NCBI RefSeq assembly: GCF_001555965.1
Contig: NZ_LSHX01000028.1
Span: 32,795-96,794, forward strand
Direction: 5' to 3'
Length of the DNA: 64,000 bases
DNA from: Sphingomonas sp. CCH21-G11
GTDB taxonomy: Bacteria; Pseudomonadota; Alphaproteobacteria; Sphingomonadales; Sphingomonadaceae
Shown here: piece by piece, positions 33,875-42,978 of the stretch
Layout of the letters: every line of letters starts with the position of its first letter
Position numbering within the stretch: position 1 is the stretch's first letter
Notes under the pieces: generated by a model
The model's input: the letters and a program-made list of their open reading frames with translations, nothing else
What the model was told of the DNA's origin: nothing
Databases searched by the model: none
Position numbers and translations under genes: made by a program

Positions 33875-36055
33875 ATGCCTGCACCCGCCACGTTGCGTCT
33901 CAGCGCGGCGCTTATCGTCGCGGGCATCGCCGCTCCGACGGTCGCGCTTGCCCGGCCCGGACAGGATGCCGTGCCGCCCCCGCCACCTGCCGAGGCGGCA
34001 GTGCCGACCGAGGACGCGGCACCGCCGCAAGTCACAGACATGGACGACATGATGTCGACCGATGCACTGGAGACGATGGCGATCGACGACGTGCCGCCCG
34101 ACATCATCGTCACCGGCATGCGCACCAAGTCGCGCCGCGCCGATGTCGCGTCCGGATCGACGCTGACGGCGGACGCGCTGGCGCGCAACGTCCGCGCGAC
34201 AATCGGCGAGACGCTGGCACGGCTGCCTGGCGTTTCGTCCGCTTCCTTCGGACCCGGCGCCTCGCGACCAACGTTGCGCGGCTTCAATGGCGAGCGCGCG
34301 CGACTGCTGATCGACGGGATCGGCAGCCTGGACGTGTCCAACACCAGCCCCGACCACGCGGTGGCGATCAATCCGATCGTCTCGGAGCGCATCGAAATCC
34401 TGCGCGGGCCGACCGCGCTGCTCTATGCGTCGGGATCGACCGGCGGCGTGGTCAACAGCGTCACCAACCGCATTCCCCGCCGCCTGCCCGAGGGCGTCGA
34501 CGGCGTTGTCAAGGCCGGCTTCGCCAGCGCGGCCAATGAACGCAGCATTGCGGCGGCGGTGAATGTCGGGGTCGGATCGAACATCGTGCTCCATGCCGAT
34601 GGCCAGTTCCTGCGATCCGGGTTGCTCGAAACCGGCGGCTTCATCCTGGGTCCGACCCAGCGGGCCCAGGCGCTTGCGTCGCCCGACCCGGCGGTGCGCG
34701 CGCTGGCCGATCTGGCCGGCGACCTGCCCAGTTCGGCCGCACGCACCTTCGAGATCGCGGGCGGCGCCTCGATCATCCTGCCGACGGGCCAGGTCGGCAT
34801 TTCATTCGGCACGTTCGAAAGCGAATATGGCCTGCCTACCCGATTCTCGCTCGAGCCCGACGGCGCAGTGCTGGATTCGCGGATCGAGCTCGACCAGCAG
34901 CGCTTCGACCTGCGCTTCGAGTTCGACGGGCCGGCGGGAATCGAGACGATCCGCGGCCGCTTCGGCTATGCCGACTATGCGCATGACGAGATCCTGACCG
35001 ACGACACGGTAACCGCCACCTTCCTGAACACGGCGTATGAGGGCCGGGTCGAAGCGGCCCTGGCCCCTATCGGCGCTTGGCAGCCGACCTTCGGGGCCGT
35101 CCTATACCAGCGAAATTTCAGCGTCGTCGGCCCCGCACCGCTGCTGCCGCCGAACCGGACTTCGCAATTTGCTGCATTCATGCTGCACAGCATTTCGCTC
35201 GGCGAATGGCGGCTGGAGGGCTCCGCCCGCTACGAGCGGATCGAGGTCGAGGCCGACCGGGACGACATCCTGCGCAACCCCGTTTTCGATCGCGGCTATG
35301 ACGCGGTTTCCTTTGCTGCGGGCGTCAATCGCCGCTTCGGCGTCTGGAACGTCGCGTTCAACGCCAATTACAGCCAACGCGCACCGGTGGTCGAGGAGCT
35401 GCTGACCCAGGGCATCGACCCCGGCACCCAGGGCACGCTGCTCGGCAACACCGCGCTCGACCTGGAACGCAGCTATGGCGGCGAACTGATCGTGCGGCAC
35501 GAGACCCCGAACTGGGCGCTGGGCGGCACGCTCCACTACACCGACTTTTCGAGCGCCATCTTCGCACGCGAGACGGGCGAGATCATCGACAACCTGCCCG
35601 TATTCAGCTTTGACCAGGTCGGCGCGACCTTCTGGGGTTTCGAGCTTGAGGGGCGCGTGCGCCTCGCGCGGTTCGCCGACTGGACGCTGATGCTCGACGG
35701 GCTGGCCGACTACAACCGCGCCACCCTGGCCGATGGCTCACCCTTTCCGCGCATCCCGCCCTTTCGCGCGCTGGGTGCGATCGGCGGCGAGAGCGGTACG
35801 CTCAGCCTGCGCGCCGAGCTCGAATATGTCGCGGCGCAGCGACGGCTGTCGCCGTTCGAGACGCCGACCGACGACTATGCGACCGTCAACCTGACCATGA
35901 CGTGGCGGCCGGTTCCGACACGGCCCGAGCTCGCCTTTCAGCTCAGCGCCGACAATCTGTTCGATGCGACCGGGCGGCGCCACGCGAGCCTGCTCAAGGA
36001 CTTCGCCCCGATCGCGGGCCGCGATATCCGGGCGAGCGTACGTTTCGGGTTCTGA
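33875..36055 (+). CDS. TonB-dependent receptor, ZnuD-like
   Basis: 726 residues. A signal peptide (ends TVALA) is followed by a Pro/Asp-rich stretch, a plug domain (about residues 80-200: DIIVTGMRTK, LRGFNGERARLLIDG, VERIEILRGP-type SERIEILRGPTALLYASGS) and a 22-strand barrel ending SVRFGF. The segment DVSNTSPDHAVAINP is characteristic of the ZnuD-like group, which imports zinc and in Neisseria also binds haem. The ExxVTG-like TonB box is near VPPDIIVTG. The gene downstream, 23 bases away, codes for a chlorite-dismutase-like haem-fold protein, which points to haem rather than zinc. Confidence 0.9.
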   Translation: MPAPATLRLSAALIVAGIAAPTVALARPGQDAVPPPPPAEAAVPTEDAAPPQVTDMDDMMSTDALETMAIDDVPPDIIVTGMRTKSRRADVASGSTLTADALARNVRATIGETLARLPGVSSASFGPGASRPTLRGFNGERARLLIDGIGSLDVSNTSPDHAVAINPIVSERIEILRGPTALLYASGSTGGVVNSVTNRIPRRLPEGVDGVVKAGFASAANERSIAAAVNVGVGSNIVLHADGQFLRSGLLETGGFILGPTQRAQALASPDPAVRALADLAGDLPSSAARTFEIAGGASIILPTGQVGISFGTFESEYGLPTRFSLEPDGAVLDSRIELDQQRFDLRFEFDGPAGIETIRGRFGYADYAHDEILTDDTVTATFLNTAYEGRVEAALAPIGAWQPTFGAVLYQRNFSVVGPAPLLPPNRTSQFAAFMLHSISLGEWRLEGSARYERIEVEADRDDILRNPVFDRGYDAVSFAAGVNRRFGVWNVAFNANYSQRAPVVEELLTQGIDPGTQGTLLGNTALDLERSYGGELIVRHETPNWALGGTLHYTDFSSAIFARETGEIIDNLPVFSFDQVGATFWGFELEGRVRLARFADWTLMLDGLADYNRATLADGSPFPRIPPFRALGAIGGESGTLSLRAELEYVAAQRRLSPFETPTDDYATVNLTMTWRPVPTRPELAFQLSADNLFDATGRRHASLLKDFAPIAGRDIRASVRFGF

Positions 36056-36077
36056 AGATGACTGCGCGGAGATTGCA

Positions 36078-36638
36078 ATGAGCGAGCCGAACGGAGCCAC
36101 GCCGATGCGGCGGCAATTCTATGGCAGCGACGACGGGGCGTGGCGTGTATCGCGCCAGGTCGCCATCGTGGGGAGCGATGTCGACCGGGTGAGCCATATC
36201 GCGCAGCATCCGCCCGCCGCCTGGACGTGGATGCTCGCCGGGACGACCAGCAACCTGCGCTATACCACGCGCGAAGAACGTTCGGCTCTCGCCGCGCCCT
36301 TCGCCGGGCAGGAACCCGCGCCGAGCGACCGTGCGGTGCTGATCCCCATCCGCAAGTCCGCCGCATGGTGGGCGCTGGCGCAGGACGAGCGGCTCGCCAT
36401 CTATCGTCGTGGCCGCCACACGCCGATCGGGCTCGACCACCTGCCGCGCGTGCGCCGAACGCTGTTCCATTGCCGCGAGCTGGGGGGCCCGTTCGATTTC
36501 CTGACCTGGTTCGAATTCGACCAGGGGTATGATGCCGGCTTTCAGGCGCTGCTCGACGCGTTGCGCGCGAGCGAGGAATGGGCGTTTGTCGAACGCGAGG
36601 TCGAATTCTGGCTGGAGCCCGAGCCGCGTTATGCATGA
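36078..36638 (+). CDS. Chlorite dismutase-like family protein
   Basis: 186 residues. The C-terminal half, with WWALAQDERLAIY, a histidine in RRGRHTPIGLDH, RTLFHCRELGG and FDFLTWFEFDQ, follows the alpha/beta-barrel pattern of chlorite dismutase and HemQ proteins; the arginine in the HCRELG segment corresponds to the distal residue. Whether haem binds is uncertain because the N-terminal half is divergent. GGAG lies 6 bases before the ATG. It is the second gene after the TonB receptor and may process or bind imported haem (inference). Confidence 0.75.
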   Translation: MSEPNGATPMRRQFYGSDDGAWRVSRQVAIVGSDVDRVSHIAQHPPAAWTWMLAGTTSNLRYTTREERSALAAPFAGQEPAPSDRAVLIPIRKSAAWWALAQDERLAIYRRGRHTPIGLDHLPRVRRTLFHCRELGGPFDFLTWFEFDQGYDAGFQALLDALRASEEWAFVEREVEFWLEPEPRYA

Positions 36639-36738
36639 TGTTGATGCGTGATCGGCATTTCCGTTCGCAGGTGCGGTAGAAGAAGCTTCACCGCGCGCGG
36701 CGTTGCCACGCACATCAAGCGGTCGGGAACCCCTAACC

Positions 36739-38127
36739 ATGCAGCGTCAGGTCATCGAACACACCAGCGTCGTCCCCGCACATGCAGGCGAAACCGTCAT
36801 CGCCGACCGGGACGGTCCGGACCGCCGACCCCACATCGTCATCGTCGGCGCGGGCTTTGGCGGTCTGTCGCTGGTACGCAGCCTGCGCCGGACCGATGCG
36901 CGGATCACCGTGATCGACCGCCAGAACTACCACCTGTTCCAGCCCCTGCTGTATCAGGTCGCCACGGCCGGCCTGTCCCCCGCCGACATCGCCGCGCCGA
37001 TCCGCAGCATCCTGTCCGACCAGCCCAATGCGCGTGTTTTGCTCGACGAGGTCACGGGCGTCGACAAGTCCGCCCGGCATGTCCTGCTGCGCCAGGGCGC
37101 ACCGGTCAGCTATGACTATCTGGTCATCGGCACCGGCGCGCGCCACAGCTATTTCGGCCGCGACGAATGGGCCGATCTCGCGCCCGGGCTCAAGACCATC
37201 GACGACGCCACCCGGTTGCGACGATCGATCCTGCTGGCGCTGGAGCGCGCTGAGAACCTGCCCCCCGGCCCCGATCGCGACCGTGAGCTGACCTTTGTCA
37301 TGATCGGCGGGGGGCCGACCGGCGTCGAAATGGCTGGCGCAGTCGCCGAACTGACCCGCCACGCGCTGGGCAACGATTTCCGTGCGGTGATGCAGTCGAA
37401 GCCACGCATCCTGCTCATCGAAAGCGGCCCGCGGGTGCTCGGCACCTTTCCGGAGGCGCTGTCGGACTGCGCGCGCCGTTCGCTCGAGGGACTGGGCGTC
37501 GAGCTGCGCTTCGGCGCACCGGTGACCCGGATCGACGCGCAGGGGGTCGAGGTGGGCGGCGAGCGGATCGATTCGGCCTGTGTGATCTGGTGTGCCGGAG
37601 TGATGGCATCGCCCGCCGCGCAATGGCTGGGCGCCGAGACCGCCGATCGATCGGGCCGGGTCAAGGTCGAACCCGACCTGAGCCTGGCCGGGCATGACAA
37701 CATCTTTCTGATCGGCGACGTCGCCGCATGCCCCCAGGCCGACGGACGTCCGCAGCCGGGCGTCGCGCCCGCCGCCAAGCAGATGGGCGAGCATGTCGCC
37801 CGCACGCTCGCCGCCCGCATCGCGGGCCGGACGGACCAGCTGCCGCCGCCCTTCGCGTACCGGAATCTGGGCAACCTCGCCACGATCGGCCGTCACCGTG
37901 CGGTCGCCGATTTCGGCCGTTTCCAGCTGCGCGGTACGATCGCCTGGCTGTTCTGGTGCATCGCGCACATTTATTTCCTGGTCGGGTTTCGCAACCGCAT
38001 CGTCGTCGGCGCGAACTGGCTGTGGCACTATGTCACGTTCAACCGCGGGGCGCGGCTGATCACCGGCGGCGATCCAGCGGCATCGCCGCCCCGCCCGGCC
38101 CCGCGCGGGGAGGATGCGGTCGCGTGA
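36739..38127 (+). CDS. ndh: Type II NADH dehydrogenase (NDH-2)
   Basis: 462 residues. Two dinucleotide folds are visible: IVIVGAGFGGLSLVRSL for FAD (about residue 33) and FVMIGGGPTGVEMAGAVAEL for NADH (about 195). IGDVA marks the second FAD contact. NYHLFQPLLYQVATAGLSP is typical of NDH-2. The C-terminal 60 residues include a hydrophobic stretch (IAWLFWCIAHIYFLVGF) that anchors the enzyme to the membrane. It passes electrons from NADH to quinone without pumping protons. Confidence 0.93.
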   Translation: MQRQVIEHTSVVPAHAGETVIADRDGPDRRPHIVIVGAGFGGLSLVRSLRRTDARITVIDRQNYHLFQPLLYQVATAGLSPADIAAPIRSILSDQPNARVLLDEVTGVDKSARHVLLRQGAPVSYDYLVIGTGARHSYFGRDEWADLAPGLKTIDDATRLRRSILLALERAENLPPGPDRDRELTFVMIGGGPTGVEMAGAVAELTRHALGNDFRAVMQSKPRILLIESGPRVLGTFPEALSDCARRSLEGLGVELRFGAPVTRIDAQGVEVGGERIDSACVIWCAGVMASPAAQWLGAETADRSGRVKVEPDLSLAGHDNIFLIGDVAACPQADGRPQPGVAPAAKQMGEHVARTLAARIAGRTDQLPPPFAYRNLGNLATIGRHRAVADFGRFQLRGTIAWLFWCIAHIYFLVGFRNRIVVGANWLWHYVTFNRGARLITGGDPAASPPRPAPRGEDAVA

Positions 38128-38178
38128 CGCGCACCAGATGCAGCAATATCCTACCAGACTGAGGCGGGCGGCGAATCG

Positions 38179-39063
38179 ATGCTGAGGGGAATGGGCACGA
38201 TGGGCGGAACATGGCCGGGCAGCTGCCCGCGGATCGAGGACGCCGAGATCGATCCGGCGCAGTTGACTCACCACGCGGGCACGCTGGAGGTGCGGCTCGC
38301 GGCGGGGGTCGACATCGTCCGTGCCCAGGCGCTGCGCCACGCGATCTTCGTCGAGGAGATGGGCGCACGGCCGACGGGCGGGTCATCGGCGGGCGGCGCA
38401 TCGCTCGACCGCGATCATTATGACGAGTTTTGCGACCATCTGGTCGTGATCGACCATGCGCTGCCCGGATTGCCGGTGGTCGGCACCTATCGGCTGCTGC
38501 GCGAGCGGGTGGCGATGCAGGTCGGCGGCTTCTATTCGGCGGGCGAATACGACCTCGAACCGCTGCTGCGGCACGGGCTGGCGGCAGGAATGGGCACGCA
38601 GCTGCTCGAACTCGGCCGATCGTGCGTCGCGCCGGCCTATCGCAACCACGCGACGATCAGCCTGTTGTGGCGCGCGATCGCCGCCTATCTGGAGGCGCAC
38701 CGGATCGGCTTCCTGTTCGGATGCGCCTCCTTTGGCGGCACCGATCCGCGCGTGCACGCCGACAGCCTCGCCTATCTGAAACGCTTTCACCTGGCCGCCG
38801 CGGAGATCCGCGTGCGCACGCTGGCGCACCATCATGTCGAAATGGACGAGGGCGCGGTGACCGGCGACCTGACCGGGCGGGAATTGCCGCCGCTGATCAA
38901 GGGCTATCTGCGCGTCGGTGCCAAGGTTGGCGACGGCGCGTTCATCGATCATGACTTCAACACGGTCGACGTGTTCATGGTCATGCCCGTCGAGCATATC
39001 GTCGGCCGCTATGGGCGCCGCTTCGGCCTGGTCCAGCCGCCACGGCCCCCGCATGGCGGCTAA
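38179..39063 (+). CDS. OlsB-like GNAT acyltransferase (ornithine lipid type)
   Basis: 294 residues. The acyltransferase signature ELGRSCVAPAYR, the GCASFGGTDP segment and the late PPLIKGYLRVGAKVGDGAFI with HDFNTVDVFMVMP match OlsB, which transfers a 3-hydroxyacyl chain from acyl carrier protein to ornithine, making phosphorus-free ornithine lipids. The partner olsA gene is not next to it; a PlsC-type acyltransferase lies 2 kb downstream on the other strand. Function in ornithine lipid synthesis is inferred from the family. Confidence 0.85.
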   Translation: MLRGMGTMGGTWPGSCPRIEDAEIDPAQLTHHAGTLEVRLAAGVDIVRAQALRHAIFVEEMGARPTGGSSAGGASLDRDHYDEFCDHLVVIDHALPGLPVVGTYRLLRERVAMQVGGFYSAGEYDLEPLLRHGLAAGMGTQLLELGRSCVAPAYRNHATISLLWRAIAAYLEAHRIGFLFGCASFGGTDPRVHADSLAYLKRFHLAAAEIRVRTLAHHHVEMDEGAVTGDLTGRELPPLIKGYLRVGAKVGDGAFIDHDFNTVDVFMVMPVEHIVGRYGRRFGLVQPPRPPHGG

Positions 39064-39201
39064 GCGCCTCGACCGGTTACATGCCGATTGCGCATCGAAA
39101 GCATAGGAACCCGGCATTTCCGTCAGCGTCCCATCAGGTCCAAATGACGGATGCCGAAGGCGTGCCGCACGCCTTCCCCGAATTGGATGATGGAGATTGT
39201 T

Positions 39202-39669
39202 ATGCGCCGTTTCACCCGCTCGCTCGTCATGATCGCCGGCAGCCTGGCGTTCACCGCCGGCCTGCCCGCCGCGGCCTGGGCAAAGACCGAGCCCGTCTAT
39301 ACCGGCCTGCTCGATAACGTCGCCGTGTCGGGCTACGACCCCGTCGCCTATTTCACCGCGGGCAAGCCGGTGAAGGGCGATGCCAAGTTCAAGACCAGCT
39401 ACAAGGGTGCCGAGTTCCGCTTTGCCAGCGCCGAGAATCTGGCGAAGTTCAAGGCGAACCCCGCCGCCTATGCCCCGCAATATGGCGGCTACTGCGCCTG
39501 GGCGGTGAGCCAGGGCTATACCGCGTCGGGTGACCCGAAGGTGTGGAAGGTCGTCAACGGCAAGCTCTATCTGAACTACAACGCCGAGGTCGGCGAGCGC
39601 TGGTCGAAGAATATCCCCGGCCACATCAAGGCCGCCGACGGCAACTGGCCGAAACTGCTCGCCAAGTAA
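39202..39669 (+). CDS. Secreted YHS domain protein
   Basis: 155 residues. A signal peptide ends AAAWA. The YHS domain (about residues 38-100) has VAVSGYDPVAYFTAGKPVKG, YKGAEFRFASAENLAKF and YGGYCAWAVSQGY with a single cysteine. YHS domains bind metals in copper and mercury proteins; here Cys could bind metal or a thiol compound. ATG preceded by GGAG. It begins a three-gene unit with a DoxX-like membrane protein and a YeeE-type transporter, hinting at sulfur or metal handling. Confidence 0.88.
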   Translation: MRRFTRSLVMIAGSLAFTAGLPAAAWAKTEPVYTGLLDNVAVSGYDPVAYFTAGKPVKGDAKFKTSYKGAEFRFASAENLAKFKANPAAYAPQYGGYCAWAVSQGYTASGDPKVWKVVNGKLYLNYNAEVGERWSKNIPGHIKAADGNWPKLLAK

Positions 39670-39710
39670 CCGCTGGCGTCACGCTCACCGCATTTTGAGG
39701 GAAATGTCCG

Positions 39711-40199
39711 ATGTCGATCCTTCGCCGCATTCAGCCGATCTTCGTGCTGTTCATCGCCTTCGTGTTCATCCAGTCGCTGTTCTTCAAGTTCACCAACTCG
39801 CCTGAGACGGTGCACATCTTCGGGACGCTGGATGCATGGGCCACGGGCCTCGGCTTTCCCGGCCTGTTCGCGCCGTCGGGCATCTTCTCCCAATATGTGA
39901 TCGGTTCGGCCGAACTGGTCGCGAGCCTGATCCTGCTCGCCAGCCTGATCCCGGCGCTGCGCGGCCTGCGTCCCTTCGGGGCGCTGATGGCGATGGGCGT
40001 GATTTCCGGCGCAATCGTCTTTCACCTGTTCACCCCGCTCGGCGTGTCGGTCCCCAATGCCGACGGGACGCAGGATGGCGGGCTGCTGTTCGGGCTGGCG
40101 TGCCTGGTGTGGATTTCGTCCGCGATCCTCATCCTGGTCAACCGCGACCGGCTTCTCGCACTGGTCGGCGGCGGCAAGGGCAAGACCAGCTTCGCGTGA
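39711..40199 (+). CDS. DoxX-like membrane protein
   Basis: 162 residues with four membrane helices (about 8-25, 62-83, 90-112, 125-143). FVFIQSLFFKFTNSPETVHIF near the start resembles the DoxX/DoxD fold that appears in sulfur- and quinone-linked membrane systems, and GSAELVASLILLASLIP is the second helix motif. Its stop overlaps the GTG of the YeeE gene (GTGA). GAGGGAAATGTCCG precedes the ATG. Confidence 0.75.
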   Translation: MSILRRIQPIFVLFIAFVFIQSLFFKFTNSPETVHIFGTLDAWATGLGFPGLFAPSGIFSQYVIGSAELVASLILLASLIPALRGLRPFGALMAMGVISGAIVFHLFTPLGVSVPNADGTQDGGLLFGLACLVWISSAILILVNRDRLLALVGGGKGKTSFA

Positions 40200-41164
40200 A
40201 CGGGGCGTCGCCGGTCATCCTGGCACTTTCGGCGGCGAGCGGCCTGGCCTTTGGCTATGCCGCTCGCCGTGGCAGCATCTGCATCGTCCGCGGGATCGAG
40301 GGCGTCTTCGATGGACGGTCGCCGCGCCTGTTCCTCTCCTTCTTCCGCTGCAGCCTGTGGGTCATCGCGATCAGCGTTCCGATCCTGTGGCTTGATCCCG
40401 ATGCACATCTTTCCGCCATCTATTTCCCGACGCTGACCGCCGCGCTGGCCGGGATGGCGTTCGGCGCGGGCGCCGCGATCAACGGCGGCTGCTCGTTCGG
40501 GACCATCATCCGGCTCGGCGCCGGCGATTTCAGCTATCTTGCGACGTTGCTCGGCATGCTCGGCGGCTTTCAGGCGGCCGCGTTCACGCACGGCGTCGTC
40601 TCGGCACCCCGACCGATGGGGCGCAGCCTGCTCGAGACGATGGGCACGACGGCGGTCATCGTCCTGGTCATCGCCTGGGTCTTCGTCGTGCATGAGCTGG
40701 TGCGCGGGCGGACGCGGCGCGGCGACGGGGGCGACTGGTCGCCCGAGGGCGCAGCAGCGGTGATGGGCGTGACCGGCGGCCTGCTTTATGCGCTCCACGG
40801 CAGCTGGGCCTACACGATCGTCCTGCAACGCGGGGCGGAGACGATGCGCGCCGGCGGCATCGCCGATTTCGACCTGTTGCTGATCTCGCTAGCGAGCGTC
40901 GGCGGCGCGATGTTCGCGGCGTGGCGCACCGATGCGTTCGTTCCGCGGCTCAACGGTCGTGAGTTGCCCCAGCGACTGGTTGGCGGGTTCGTCATGGGCA
41001 TCGGCACCGCCTGGATCCCCGGCGGCAACGATGCGCTCGTCCTGCACGGCTTTCCCGGCCTGTCGCCGCACGCGCCGGTCGCCTATCTGGCGCTGATCGC
41101 GGGCGCCAGCCTGATGCTCGCCCTGCCGCGCTGGATTGAGCGGCGAATGGCGGCGATGCGCTAG
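40196..41164 (+). CDS. YeeE/YedE family transporter (thiosulfate/sulfur type)
   Basis: 322 residues from a GTG that overlaps the previous stop. About nine membrane helices. Two half-repeats with conserved Cys are seen: ARRGSICIVRG (about residue 28) and INGGCSFGTIIRLGAGD (about 103); the second half has GMGIGTAWIPGGNDALVLHG-type FVMGIGTAWIPGGNDALVL where cysteine is replaced. YeeE proteins move thiosulfate or sulfur through stacked cysteines. Coupling to the YHS and DoxX-like genes suggests a sulfur-relay unit (inference). Confidence 0.85.
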   Translation: MNGASPVILALSAASGLAFGYAARRGSICIVRGIEGVFDGRSPRLFLSFFRCSLWVIAISVPILWLDPDAHLSAIYFPTLTAALAGMAFGAGAAINGGCSFGTIIRLGAGDFSYLATLLGMLGGFQAAAFTHGVVSAPRPMGRSLLETMGTTAVIVLVIAWVFVVHELVRGRTRRGDGGDWSPEGAAAVMGVTGGLLYALHGSWAYTIVLQRGAETMRAGGIADFDLLLISLASVGGAMFAAWRTDAFVPRLNGRELPQRLVGGFVMGIGTAWIPGGNDALVLHGFPGLSPHAPVAYLALIAGASLMLALPRWIERRMAAMR

Positions 41165-41955
41165 GATTGCTGGCCGAGATGGTGGTCGAGCGTGGCGGCG
41201 ATGACCGTCCGGCAACGATCGGCCAGCCGCTTGCGATCACCGTCGGCGGGCTCGGGCGGATGCAGCACGATCCGGCAACGCAACCGTCCGCGCGCGATCA
41301 TCATCAGGAAATGCGGCAGGAATTCCTTGTCGCCGTCCCACGCCACCGCTTCCAGCTCGCCCGGTTCCCAGGCGCGCGGCGGACCAGGCGAGTAACACAG
41401 CGTCACCGGCTGCACCGCGCCGCCCGCCGCGGCGAACAGCGTCGACCGAAACGGCAGGACTCGGCGGCCGTTCGACGTCGTCCCCTCGGGAAACAACACG
41501 ACCGGCCCGCGGCGCAGCGCCGCCGCGAGCTGTGCGATCTGGTCGCGCGCCGCGCCGCGCGCGCCACGCGCCACGAACAGGGTCGGGTTGAGCGCGGCGA
41601 GCCATCCCAGCAGCGGCCAGCCTCGGACGTCCGATTTGGCGACGAAAGTCGCATCGATCGTCGCGCCGAGCACGAGGATGTCGGTCCACGACATATGGTT
41701 GGCGACGACCAGCGGTGCTGCACCCACTGCCGACAAACGCCCGACCACGTCGCGACGGATGCCGAGCGCGGCGCACAGCATCCGGTGGAACAGCCGCGCG
41801 ATCGGCGACGGTCGTCCCCGCGTTGCGGCGAGCCACAGCAGCTGGGGTACCAGCAGCATGGCGATGCCGACGAGGACGGTGACGACGAAGCGCGCGATCC
41901 GCAACGCGGCGACGATCCGGCGGACGGCCCCGGCGCCCGGCACGCCCGCGTTCAC
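41161..41955 (-). CDS. 1-acyl-sn-glycerol-3-phosphate acyltransferase, PlsC type
   Basis: 264 residues from a GTG; ATG at 42006 or 42045 are alternatives and none has a strong ribosome site. A membrane helix (about residues 14-35) precedes the acyltransferase motif NHMSWTD (NHxxxxD), and FPEGTTSNG is motif III. It acylates lysophosphatidic acid in phospholipid synthesis, or, as an OlsA, lyso-ornithine lipid; the latter is suggested by the OlsB-like gene 2.1 kb away. Converges on the YeeE gene, overlapping it by four bases at the stops. Confidence 0.88.
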   Translation of the reverse strand: MNAGVPGAGAVRRIVAALRIARFVVTVLVGIAMLLVPQLLWLAATRGRPSPIARLFHRMLCAALGIRRDVVGRLSAVGAAPLVVANHMSWTDILVLGATIDATFVAKSDVRGWPLLGWLAALNPTLFVARGARGAARDQIAQLAAALRRGPVVLFPEGTTSNGRRVLPFRSTLFAAAGGAVQPVTLCYSPGPPRAWEPGELEAVAWDGDKEFLPHFLMMIARGRLRCRIVLHPPEPADGDRKRLADRCRTVIAATLDHHLGQQS

Positions 41956-42089
41956 GATTTCGCATTCGCGCGCAGTTTTTGATCCTTGCTCAATCCGCCC
42001 CCGCATCGCCACAAACGAATCGCAATCGCGTCCAATGCGTGGCACCGAGAGGCGGAGAGTGGCCGTTGCCGCACTGGGTGATTCTGAAC

Positions 42090-42965
42090 ATGGAGATGCA
42101 TCAGGTCCGCTATTTCCTTGCCGTCGCGCGCACCCTCAATTTCACGCGCGCTGCGGACGAATGCAATGTGACGCAGCCGTCGCTGACCCGTGCGGTGCAA
42201 AAGCTTGAAGACGAGCTCGGCGGACTGCTGTTCCGTCGCGAACGATCGCTGACTCATCTGACCGATCTGGGCCGCATGATGCTGCCGCATCTGGAACGGA
42301 CGTTCGAGGCCGCACAGGCCGCCAAGGCGCTGGCGCAGGGGCTCAACAAGGCGCAGGTCGCGCCGCTTTCGCTGGGGGTGGCGCATTCCGCATCCTGCCC
42401 GGCGCTGAGCGAGGTCATCCGGTCGGTCGCCGACAGCCTGCCCGGTTTCGAGCTGAGCATGACCACGGGCCATTCCGGCGACCTGATCGATCAGGCGATG
42501 AAGGGCGAGCTTGACCTGCTGCTCGTCGAAGCGCCCGATGGCGGGCCGGAACGGCTGGAGGCATGGCGGCTGTTCATCCAGACCTATCGCATGATCACCG
42601 CCCCCGACCACCGGCTGGCGCGCAGCCATGAGGTGCCGATCGGTGAGCTTGCGTCGGAGATCTGGGTGGATTGCGGCGGTGACGGCGCGGCCCGGCTGCG
42701 CGCGCAGGCCGCGCTCGCCGGCTTTACCCCTGATTTTCGCCATCGCACGAACCATTACGACCAGACGCTGGTGATGGTGCGCGGTGGGCTGGGCAGCGCT
42801 TTGATGGTCACCCCCGGGGTGGACGAGCGGCTGGGCGTGCTGTCCATCCTGGATGCCGACATGATGGCGCCGGTGGTGCTGGCGGGGATTGCCGGACGCA
42901 AGCGATCGCCCGCGGCCGATGCGTTCGTGCGTGCCGCGCGCGCACGGGCATGGCCCGACCGCTGA
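42090..42965 (+). CDS. LysR family transcriptional regulator
   Basis: 291 residues. The winged helix has LNFTRAADECNVTQPSLTRAV and LEDELGGLLFRRE, followed by a typical periplasmic-binding-like effector domain (about 90-285). The ATG at 42090 fits the family N-terminus (MEMHQVRYFLAVA). The sensed compound is unknown. It is divergent from the PlsC gene (134-base spacer) and converges with a peroxiredoxin-like gene whose stop is 13 bases away. Confidence 0.92.
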   Translation: MEMHQVRYFLAVARTLNFTRAADECNVTQPSLTRAVQKLEDELGGLLFRRERSLTHLTDLGRMMLPHLERTFEAAQAAKALAQGLNKAQVAPLSLGVAHSASCPALSEVIRSVADSLPGFELSMTTGHSGDLIDQAMKGELDLLLVEAPDGGPERLEAWRLFIQTYRMITAPDHRLARSHEVPIGELASEIWVDCGGDGAARLRAQAALAGFTPDFRHRTNHYDQTLVMVRGGLGSALMVTPGVDERLGVLSILDADMMAPVVLAGIAGRKRSPAADAFVRAARARAWPDR

Positions 42966-42978
42966 CTTGCGCCGGCGC

